A DNA stretch of 64,000 nucleotides from Tamarix chinensis. Taxonomy: Eukaryota; Streptophyta; Magnoliopsida; Caryophyllales; Tamaricaceae. The notes under the pieces were generated by a model, which saw only the letters and a program-made list of their open reading frames with translations, was not told the origin of the DNA and made no database searches. Positions 12,323 through 22,388 of the stretch are shown one piece after another (position 1 is the stretch's first letter; each line of letters begins with the position of its first letter). A program made the position numbers and the translations under genes. The stretch spans positions 35,277,110 through 35,341,109 of the forward strand of contig CM060173.1 in assembly GCA_030549775.1 (NCBI GenBank), read 5' to 3'.

Positions 12323-12346
12323 CTCACGCTGCATGAGCAGCGTGAG
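12323..12346. other. Perfect 10-bp stem-loop at the island edge, copy 1
   Basis: CTCACGCTGC-atga-GCAGCGTGAG forms a perfect 10-bp stem with a 4-base loop. It stands at the junction between the AT-rich part and the GC-rich island. Copy 4 has a shorter counterpart at 58449-58478 (CAGCTCAT/ATGAGCTG) in the same relative place. It could be a regulatory or structural RNA element; this is inference. Confidence 0.7.
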
Positions 12347-13390
12347 TTTCATGCAGAAAAAGGGAGGGGAAAGGCTCGAAGAGGTGAAGTGGAAAAGAAA
12401 ATGAGCCATGTTCGGGTTGAGATCTTTGGGCTAGAAAAGAGGGTGGTTGGGGGAGGTCTAGAGGCAAGGTAAGGATGCAGGAGTGAAGAGAGGGTGTTGG
12501 TGGTGGCAAAGGGTGGTTTCGCGGCGGCTGAAGGCGGCGGATACGGCGGCGGCAAGGTGGCGAAGATGGTTGGTGATAAGGGGAAAAATGGGGAGAAAAG
12601 AAAGAAGGGGTGGAGAAGGGAGGAAGTGTAGGGCTCAAGGGGGCGGCGTGGGGGTGCAGGGCAGTAGGGGGTGGTGGCAAGGGTCGGCGCAGGGGTTGGG
12701 TGCGGCGGTCGGAGCGGCGGACGGTGGCGGCGCGGGGTGAAAACAGAAAAACAAGGGAAAGAAGGAAGGAGAGAGGAGGGAGCTCGGGGGAGAAGGTGGC
12801 TCGAAAAATGGGACAAGAAAATGGGAAAATGGGAGAAGAAAAGAAGAGGAGAGGTAAGGGGGCAGGCGGCAGGGCGTAGGGCAGCAGGGAGGCGGTAGGG
12901 TGGCAGGGAGAGGGTGGCGACGGGAAGGGGGAGTTGCAGACATGGATAGGGGTGCAGGGTAGCTCGGCTCGAAGGAGGGGAGAAGGGGACAGGGTAGAGG
13001 GAGGGAGTAGCAGGGGCTGTCGGTGGCAGCAGGTCGGCGCGGCAATTGCAGGCGGCGGCGTGCCCATTCGAGTGTCGGGGAAGGTGATGGCTGCTGGGTC
13101 GGGACGCAGAAGAAGAGAGAAAGGAAGGGGAGGGGTGCAGGGCGGTTGGACCGGCGCTGGAAAGAAGGGAGCCGGCCGGTCCAGGGGAAAAAGAAAAAGA
13201 TGAGGGGAGTCGGCCGGGCTGGCACGCGGGAGAGAGGGCTGAGGGGGAGAGGGAGAGGTGGGCCGAAGGCCCAACGCACGGGGAAGGCTGGCCTGGCGAG
13301 GCAGCCCGAGGGAAAAGGAAGGAGAGAAAGAAAAAGGAAAGGAATAGAGGGGAAAAAGAAAAATGGGAATGGAAAAATAGGAAAATTAGT
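12347..13390. other. GC-rich, purine-biased island, copy 1
   Basis: About 1 kb is rich in GGCGGCGG, GGGAGAGG and AAGAAAAGG runs, sharply different from the AT-rich flanks. The minus strand is open for 316 codons (12324-13274) as Pro/Ser/Leu-rich low-complexity protein. Several frames are open at once, as expected from composition, so I do not call a gene. Similar islands lie in copies 2, 4 and 5. It may be the promoter/leader part of the LTR. Confidence 0.6.
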
Positions 13391-13705
13391 TTAATTAAAT
13401 TTATAAAATCATAAAATATAATATCTTTGGTAAATTATTTAATTTAACAATTTAATTTATTATAACCTAATATTTTAGTTTAAAAAATGGTAAATTTGGT
13501 AAAATATTAGTTTGGGAAAATTATTTAAATGGGACAATATGACAATTAGCAAAATATTTATTTTTAGCTTATTAAATACTCTTATCCAAATATACATACT
13601 CTAAAATCCATAAAATAATTAAAATAACAATTTTACAAGCTAATTTTTATTTCAAATAAAGTTATTTATTAAAATATGGGTTTTCGAAATTTTTGGGGGA
13701 TTACA

Positions 13706-13891
13706 GCATGTTTCATTTTTTCTTCCTTATAGTGACAGTATGTAGGATTATATGCTTGGTTGGTGACTATATAAATATGCTAGAATTTATAAATATAAAT
13801 TGTAGTTAAGTTAAATAACAACAGATAGTTTTGTGATTCAAACTAGAATAGTGGAATGTTGAGATATATGTAGGCCAAATGAGGAGAATAC
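13706..13891 (+). mobile_element. Host LTR fragment between two solo LTRs
   Basis: These 186 bases continue the Athila/Tat-like LTR broken at 8944. They run from the right-hand GCATG duplication to the left-hand AATAC duplication of copy 2. They contain tgtaggattatatgcttggt and resemble plant Athila/Tat LTR sequence. Confidence 0.5.
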
Positions 13892-14595
13892 TGTAACACC
13901 CCAAAATTCACTATTTTTTTTTTTTGAAAAGCGTAAGCAATTAAGATAGAAACACTTAAAACCTGTGAATTCTGAGAATGTTACCGCCACACTTAGTACC
14001 AGACCGGTTCTCTCCGATCGTTCCAGTACCAAGTGCTAAGGCTAAGGGAAAGATTTACATTAAATTCAAATCAACAGTTCATAAAAGAATTCGAAAGATC
14101 ATACCTTAAAATCAGAGTACGCATAAACGTTTATAAACGTAATAAAATAGAAATCAGAGTGCGAAATCGAAGAGGATAAATACTCCAATACAAAGAAATA
14201 ATAGCAGGAAATAAAATTACATAAAGACTGAAATACGGCCACAACTCTCTCGAACCTGAGCCAACCACAACTCAACACACATCCCCACCGGATATCTCAC
14301 CCACCTGCACAAATCAGAAGGGCATACTACTCGTGGGAATGAGCAGCACCCATGAAAAGGGTGATCAGTACGCTACGTACTGAGTAAGGTAACCGAGCAC
14401 TAAGGCCGACACATAAGCACACAATCCATGCAGATTAATAACAGGGCACAATCCAACATAACAATATAAAGGTATATGAACAACTCAGGTAAACGTACAA
14501 AGGCCCATGAATAATTTGGATTAATCACTTAATTAATCTCTTATCAGAATCCGGTTCACCATACTTTTATTCAAGTCCATACGATTACGGGAACC

Positions 14596-14920
14596 CCACT
14601 ATTTTTGCCGGTGGATCGATCGCGAGGGAAATGTTCCCTGCCACTATTTTAGCCGGTGGATCGGTCGCGAGGGTAACATACCCTGCCACTATTATAGCCG
14701 GTGGATCGGTCTGGCCCCTCCTCGTACGGTGTTCCACTTTAAGTGATTAGTGTCTTCCCATATCTTTCAACACATAACGTTTTGTTTTGTTGAGCTCGGG
14801 ATCCCCCACTATTATAGCTGGTGGATCGGTCGCGAGGGTACATGCCCTGCCACTATTTTAGCCGGTGGATCGGTCGCGAAGGGAATATTCCCTGCCACTA
14901 TTATGCCGGTGGATCAGTCT
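14596..14920 (+). repeat. 45-bp repeats with palindromic core, two clusters, copy 2
   Basis: Units start at 14596, 14641 and 14686, then at 14806, 14850 and 14895. Each begins CCACTATTWTAGCCGGTGGATCGG and most continue with CGCGAGGG...CCCTG. The core matches the 64-bp units of copies 1 and 3, but the spacer is unrelated and shorter. Confidence 0.9.
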
Positions 14921-15139
14921 GGGCCCGTCTCAACATCTTCCACTTTACGTGATTAATGTCTTAAGTATCTTATTCAAAGGCTTTCACCATGCACATGCAC
15001 GAATCATAAATCATAAATTCCATATTCATCATCATACTTTATTCACCAATTACACACGTGCTACCACCAAACCCTAGACATGCATGGATCGCTCCCTTCA
15101 CACTTATCCTCCAATTCTACTTCACATCTCACTCTAGGG

Positions 15140-16270
15140 TTTTATCCCGAAACCCTAATTTAGGCCTTAACATCCCCTCTTACTCCACCTCACATCACCC
15201 AAATCATTTTAACACTCCACATATCACAAATCATCGATTCCATTCTCATAATTACACCTTAATCACCAAAAACACATGCTACAACAAAAACCTTAAGCAG
15301 CCACATCAAACCCTAATCAACCACCACAAACCATAATTAACCACTCCAAACCTTATTTAACCATAACAACCATAATTAGCCATTCCAAACCTTAATTAAC
15401 CACAACAAACCACAATTAATCATTCCAAACCCTAATTCAATCTCCTCCGTACCCTTAATTTGCTCCACGTGCTATTTTTCATCCCAAGTGCTCAAACACC
15501 CAAACAACACTTACATTACCTTCCTTACATCCCAAATTAACTTTCCACACGTAAATTTCATACCCATGCAGACATTAATCTCCCCATACAAACCTTCGAA
15601 CCTTTTTCATGCAAACCCTAAAATTCCATATGAAACCCTAATTTCAACCATGCAAACATTAACCATTATGTAAAACCCAAAATCTCATCATACAAAACCC
15701 TAAATTCAATCCACATAACCCAAAGATTCATTCATACTAAACCCTAGATTCAAACCATATACAACCCAAAGATTCATTCACACAAAACCCTAAATTCAAT
15801 CCATACCATCACAAAGATTCAAATCATATAAAACCCAAAGATTTTTCCACATAATACAATTGATTAGATTCTCCCCTTTCATAACCACAAATTATATTCT
15901 CCCATACAAGACTATAAGTTAGATTCTCCCACATAAAATCATAAATTAGAATCTCCCAAGCAAAACCATAATTTGGATTAATTGGATTCCCCCAAACAAA
16001 TCATAAATTAGATTCTCCCAATCAAATCATAAATTAGGTTCTCCCATATAATGTCATAAATTACATTCTCCCCAAATAACGTCTTAAATTAGATTCTCCC
16101 TAACAAACCATAAATTCAATTCCCCCATATAACATCATAAATTATATTGTCTACCACAAAACCATACAAAACCATAAATTAAACTTCCCCATATAAAACC
16201 ATAAAATATATTCTTCATACAAAACCTCAAAAATCATAAATCAGATTCTCACACTCGAAACCCTAAAATT
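15140..16270 (+). repeat. Degenerate AAACCCTAA and ATTAGATTCTCCC repeats, copy 2
   Basis: The first half is crowded with AAACCCTAA-like strings and AACCATAATTAACC motifs. The second half repeats cataaattagattctcccat at irregular 30-45 bp spacing. This occupies the place of the TTACC array in copies 1, 3 and 4. Confidence 0.8.
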
Positions 16271-16788
16271 CTCCATTTTATTCCTTTACTCATGAATCAA
16301 TGGAATACTTAGGTCAACTCACATCCCTTAATCAACTTCTTTCTCCATCCTCCTTTTTCATCCTTTCTCCTACATAAAATCATATCAACATCCTCACATG
16401 CATGTCTTACAAGGTCATACACAAATAATACACATGCCATACAAAAACATACTTCAACTCCATGTCATATCATATATGGCATAATTAATAATCATAAACA
16501 TAGAATGCATAGCATACGAGGCACACAATGCACATTAGCACATAAAAGGCCTTAGTACCCCTTACCTAAAATGACACCGATCTTGGAGCACGCTCCTACG
16601 CCTCCTTAGGGCTTTGACCAAAATAATAACATATTAATAAAATAACTTTAATAAAATTTCTAACTTTCATAAAAATAATAGAGATATTATAAACCTTGGT
16701 AATATAGGGTTAAATATTTTACCCTAATGATAATAATGATACTAATATAATAATATCAAAATTAATAAAACTAATATCAATGAGAACA

Positions 16789-16798
16789 TAAATAATAC

Positions 16799-16832
<34 letters not shown>

Positions 16833-17131
16833 CATAATAACAATAACAATAACATATAAGTTTTCAAATAACTAATGACTTACCATTTATTTAATATTAA
16901 TAATAAAATTAATAACATATATAATAATATTAAAATAATAAAGATAATGGTAATATTATTATTAATAGTTATAAGAACAATAAATAATAATACTAAAATA
17001 AATAAGTGCGAATGTTAATACAAAATTAGGGCCTAAGATTTTCCAGAATAATTAATAAAAGTTTAATAATAATTATTCTAATAATTATAATATTAATAAT
17101 AATAAGAAGAAGAAGAAGAAGAAGAAGAAGA
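16789..17131. repeat. AAT and AAG microsatellite stretch, copy 2
   Basis: A long run of AAT triplets lies at about 16798-16830. A run of AAG triplets lies at about 17104-17131, with imperfect AAT/ATA repeats between. Confidence 0.85.
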
Positions 17132-17339
17132 ATGATAATAATCCCATAATAATTCAATTAATAACTTAAAATTTGAAACTAACAATAAAATTATTTTATT
17201 ACCACTCTCCACCCTGCAAGTACAATGCAGCATAAATTTTACATCAAATAATAATAAAACATATTAAGAATAATAATAATGGTATTTATATGCAAATAAT
17301 TGAAATAAATTAAATAAGGCTTATAATAATATGGAAAAA

Positions 17340-18450
17340 TGGTTGAGAGGGTCTAGGGTTCAACCTTAAGCTGGTGGGGATAGGCGGCACCGGCGGTGGT
17401 TCACAGCGGCGGCGGCGGTGGCCGGAAAATTAGAAGAACAAAGAGAAAGATGGATGTTGGGAAAAAGATAGGGAGAATTGAGGTGATATAAGAGGTGTTT
17501 ATTGTTGCCCAGGAGGAGAGGGACAAAATGATGGTGGTGGTGCAGCCAAAGGTGGCGGCGCACGGCGGCGGAAGGCGGTTTAAGGCTTCGGGGTCAAAAT
17601 TCCGGCGAGAACGAGCAGCCAACTTGGCACGGCTATGGAGGCCCGTGCAAGAAGAATCGAGAGGTGAAAATGGTTTAGTTAGCTAGAGAAAATTTCAGGG
17701 AAGAAAATGAAATGATTTAGTGGCGCTGAAGTTGGCTATCGGTGGAGAAAAACGCGTCTAAAATTGCGGTGGTGGAGAGCTCTCACCGAAGGTTTTCGGG
17801 AAAGAAAATCTCCAAAACTCCTACAACTAGGCTTTTTATAGATGTTGGAATGGATAATGAGGAGCTGGAGGTCAACATGGAAGTGTTAAATGCAAGAATT
17901 TGGGTGGCCGGTGGCAGAAAACGGTCGGGCATCGTTTGGTTTGCTCGAAATTTCGAGAGGTTGGGGAGGAGAAACGGGCGAGAGTTAACGCAAATAATTA
18001 TGCCAATTTATTCCTGGAGTTAAGAGGAAGGTAATGAGACAAGAAACGGCCAGTATTATTCACCGTAACCGGAGATGCCATTGACGGGGTCGAAGGTTTC
18101 ATCGCAGCGACGGGGAAGACAGAGGAAGAAGGAAGAAGAAAGAAAGTGGGTCGGTCGGCCAAGGAAGGAAAAGAAAAGGGGAAGAACCGGGCCGGTTCGC
18201 GCGCGGTGAGGGCGTCATTAAACCGAACGACGTGTTTCGGTGTAAACGGAGCCAAAACGCGGCGCGGCGGAGTCGGACGAAGGAGGCCGCGCGGGCGCGG
18301 GCTGGGCCGAGGGAAAGGAAGAAGGGGAAAAAAAATTGGGTCGCGGGAGAGGGCAGTCCAACCGAGGAAAAAGAAAAAGAAGAAAAAGAAAGAAAAAGAA
18401 AAGGAAAAAGGAAGAAAGAAAAAGAAAAAGGGAAAAAGGAAAGGAGAAAA
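17340..18450. other. GC-rich island, copy 2
   Basis: GGCGGCGG, CCGGCGAGAAC and GAAAAAGAAAAAG runs contrast with the AT-rich flanks. Short open frames in several directions (for example 17742-18023 and 18146-18454) have no recognisable domain. It corresponds in position to the islands of copies 1, 4 and 5. Confidence 0.55.
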
Positions 18451-18885
18451 ATAATTAGATTAGGCCAATTAAATTAATCTGAATATTTAGGATGTTTAAA
18501 AATAATAATAATATTTTAATAAAATAATATTTAAATCCCTTTTTAGGCTAAAATAGGATTTTTAAAAGATTTTCCATAAATTCCATTTTAATTAGCAAAA
18601 CACCCTAATTTTCTTCCATTAAATTATTTATAAAAAAATATTAATTTGGAACTATTTTCTCCTTCTTATTTTAAATAAAATAATTTATTTAGTTAATTCC
18701 CAAATTAAAATCTTTAATTAGTTAAAATACCCAAATTCCTCCTAATAAAAATAGTTATAAATTTATGCTTGATTTATTCTAATTAATTTCCTTTTATTTT
18801 AATTAAATAATTTATTTAATTACTTTTTATAATAAAACCTCACTTAAATATAATATTTAAAATTAGAAATTTTCGGGGCATTTCA

Positions 18886-20468
18886 AATACAACTAGAAAA
18901 GTTAGAGATGTTAGTTTGGGTTCTTAGACTAACACCATTCTATTGTGATTAATGCTTTAAATATAGTTAAATATATGAGTTTCTTGTATAACTATATTGT
19001 TAGAAATTGATATGAATTAATATTGGCACTTTGTAGTATTAATCATTATAGAGAAGTAATATAAATTGTATAGACCTTATTTTGACATACAACTATGTCG
19101 ATCTCTTTCTTACAATTAAAAAATGACTTAAAAATTATTATTGTTATATTTCAACTTACTCTAGTGGTGAATTTCAACTTCTTTAGTATATATGTTATAT
19201 TAATATTCACCCATTTTTATTTTCTTATTTTATTTTCTTTATATGTTTAAGCCCCATAATTATATTTTTAATATTATTTGTTTTTATGTGATTTAGTCTT
19301 TTATTTTATTATTTGTGAGCTAAGTAAGTTTAGTTAAGCTCTCTCAATCCACAACCTAGAATAATACCATTATTTATCAATACTACAATTGATGACAAGA
19401 GTTTTTAAATTGAATGCCAGCTACAGCCACACTAAGATGGAACTAGATAATATTCATGGTATTAGCACTATCTGAATGAACACTCAGTGGTCAAACCAGG
19501 GATAACTATATAGCCTGTGCCACATAGAGTACATAAGTTATCATTGATACAACGGAAAAATATCTTAATAACTTAAAATACAATCATTTCCTTTGAAACT
19601 TACCAATTTATTAGATGTATTATTAACCACCAACCTAATATAATCCTATACAACAATTTTAGGGGGAAAAATGAATGTTCACAAGATAGTATTCATGTAG
19701 AGGTAAAAATATAGAAATATATCAAGAAGATTATATTTAAAAATAAAAAATTATTTATTATCAAAATTTACTATTCATATTAATTTACTATTTACATCAA
19801 TCTACTATTCTAAATGTCAAGTTAGAGGTTAAGATTAAGCATTAACCCTAAATATCTAATTAAAAACTAGATAAAGAATTACCATTTTAACCCTAATATG
19901 TATTCAACTTATTAATTAAGAATAAACTTATAAAATAATGAAATCAAAAATTAAACATCCCTAAAAAATAATTAGCATACTACAACAATAATAACTTAAA
20001 ATTTTTAGATTAAATACAAAATAACCATTATACCCCTAAATCCTAAAAAACAATAGCACAATTCTTAGCATGTAATAATCTAGATCATAAAAGTTTGCAT
20101 AACATTCATTGAATGCATAAATAACACATTAGAATAGTTATGACATCAGCAAATTGCAGCTCATATGTAAAATGTCCAAAATGATCCCTTTTTATGCTAA
20201 AACATCATTAAATGACCAATTTTATTATAAAAATCCAAATCAAGACTTTAAATATATAAAACTAAATTTAAACAACCTAAGTAAAAAATTTAAAACATCA
20301 AAATACACAAAAGAGCACCATAACATAGGAAACAACCAAGAGGTATAATAGCCTCAAAATGCCAAATTAGCCATTTTCACAACTTCAATTAATTTAAACA
20401 TGCTAACACCTTGAATTCTATCTAATTTTAGTATAATTTAGTTTAGAAAAATCCTAGATCCAATCTTG

Positions 20469-20529
<61 letters not shown>

Positions 20530-22388
20530 TCCAATATCACCGTCTTAGAAACATTATATACAAAATAAACAATAACCATCAAACACACTTCTAAAATGCA
20601 AAATAAAACCAAATAAAGCAAGAATAAAGGTTGTAATGGCTTAACCCTCCTTGGAAAATGATATCAAAGTTAAGGAGAAGATTAGAAGAATTTTTCTTCA
20701 ATTACTCAAACTCTTAACCCTAAATTGCTTAATAAAAGCAAGTAAGAGTTAAAATTGCATGATTTGAGAAGAAAAATTCAAAAGATGTTGCCAAAAAAAA
20801 TGGAGGAAGGAAAGAGGCTGAAGCCATTTTTTTATACCTAAGGGGAACGAAATTATGAAGGTGAAAAGTTTGAAAAAAAAATTGTCTTATTTGGATTTTT
20901 AAGTTAATAAGAGTACTTTAATAAATATAATATGGTATAATATTCAACAAAAAATAATGGCACATGGAAGGTATGGTTTTTGACATTAATAAGGTTCAAT
21001 TTAGGTGTTCTAATTTTTATTTAAATATTTTGAAAGGATAGGATAATTTTCATATAGTTATGATAGGTTTAGGGTAGAAAAAATTGAGTTTTGATGGCTA
21101 ATTATGCCTAAAATGATAAAATTTATCTAAAAATATATAAAAAAAAAATTGAACACATTTTTATTTCATATTTAGTTTAAATATGCTAAAAAAAACACTC
21201 ATTTCAAACCTAAAATTCAAGTAGGTAAAAAAAAGATGGTGAATAGTATTTTTTTGACAAAGTTCCCATTTAAAATTTTGAAAAGGCCCAAAAGATTCAG
21301 AAAAATGTTAAGGAATCCAAATATGTTCAAATTAGAATTATTTGAAAAAAGTTTGATAGCCAAAAGTAACATAAAAGTCTTTTAAATTTAAAAATATAAT
21401 AAAAGTTAAACGAACAAAATAAAAAGATTTTAAAAAACATCTTAGATCTAATAAGATGTAAAAATGTTTGGTTTAAAAAAAAATTCCATAATTATAATAA
21501 TAAACACATTGTAGAAAAGTAAAATATTACAACACCTCTTTTAATGTTAGGTGCTATGATAACATTCATTTATTTTATTTTTATTTGTAGATCAAGCATT
21601 ATTCATTTCATGTAAAACTTTTAATAGGGAGAAGTGTTCTGGCACTTTGTGTCGGGGCACTCTACTAGGATGACGTTGTTGAGACAATGAATGGGATATT
21701 ATAAGGGAAGATTTGTTGTATGCTATCACGTGCTAGATTACCCAAGAAATTTTGAGGTTGCTTGGAAGATAAACAAAACTAGAAAATAGTACTTGAAAGA
21801 TACAACGTTAACTTGCTAGGAGGATGGAAAGACGAGTTTTGTATACTCTTATTTTAGCGGCCGCCTAGATGATTAGAAGTCCACAAGTAAACAACTGTAT
21901 TAGCAGGAGGCGTTTTCAGCTGGAGATGACTGCATTGTTCACAGCTTAGATTGAGTACACGGATAACTGTAGGACTCAAGACGGCTACGCACGAGGCCTT
22001 CGATCTAACCTGCACAGTTTCACGTCATTTCCACTTCCTAACGTACTCAACTTTGCACGACCAAGTGCTCATGTCAGCACAATCGAAAAACTAAGCAGAA
22101 TCCACAGCTGCAAGGCTTACATAACTAACTTATGATAACACATGTAGTGGTACTACAGGTCCACAACAAGAATTTAAAAAGAAAAAAGTACAGTCCAGCA
22201 TAATTTAAGCCAATGCGAGAGCACCTTGATCAGATAACAAACATTAACAAAGAAACAAAAACCTTCCTAAATTATGCGAAAACGGCTTGATCAGCCATAA
22301 CGCACAGGATCACAAATATCATAAAAGGGAACAAAAACCATAAATTCTATTAAATAGTAGTGTTTCTTCAGCCAAAACAAAATCAAGA
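18886..22388. other. AT-rich stretch without a recognised gene
   Basis: The first part, from the AATAC duplication onward, continues the interrupted host LTR. The rest is AT-rich, with many TTTAAA-type strings. It includes the AT microsatellite at 20471-20526 and a purine-rich part near 20660-20900 that resembles decayed LTR sequence. From about 21.6 kb the composition becomes less AT-rich and leads into the 3' flank of the Pescadillo gene. I see no domain or RNA gene. Confidence 0.5.
20471..20526. repeat. (AT)n microsatellite
   Basis: About 28 uninterrupted AT units. Confidence 0.98.

Larger units (their letters stand above)
8945..13705 (+). mobile_element. Long solo LTR, copy 1 (4,761 bp, TSD GCATG)
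   Basis: It starts TGTAACACCCCC and ends GGGGGATTACA. It is flanked by perfect 5-bp direct repeats GCATG (8940-8944 and 13706-13710), the signature of LTR-retrotransposon integration; removing it rejoins the host sequence. No gag or pol is present. The interior has ordered modules: a conserved box at 9036-9101 (CCGCCACACTTAGTACCAGA), a 64-bp repeat array, paired hairpins, a degenerate TTACC array, a hairpin, a GC-rich island and an AT-rich tail. Very long LTRs of this sort occur in plant Tekay, Ogre/Tat and LARD elements; I cannot choose among them. The two ends are near inverted repeats, so orientation is by convention only. Confidence 0.85.
13892..18885 (+). mobile_element. Long solo LTR, copy 2 (4,994 bp, TSD AATAC)
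   Basis: It starts TGTAACACCCCAAAATTCAC and ends TTTTCGGGGCATTTCA. It is flanked by AATAC on both sides (13887-13891 and 18886-18890). It shares with copy 1 the opening box (CCGCCACACTTAGTACCAGA), a palindromic-core repeat and a GC-rich island. It differs in the middle: the repeat period is 45 bp in two clusters, and the TTACC array is replaced by other motifs. No coding domain is present. It is a distinct subfamily of the same long-LTR group. Confidence 0.85.

Noticed and set aside
12324..13274. 316-codon open frame on the minus strand (Pro/Ser/Leu-rich)
   Set aside because: It lies in a GC-rich biased island where five or more frames are open at once; text is low complexity with no domain, and equivalent frames in other LTR copies are not conserved as protein.
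8945..13705. DNA transposon with terminal inverted repeats
   Set aside because: The ends are inverted-like, but the 5-bp target duplications and TG...CA termini fit LTR integration, and no transposase is present.
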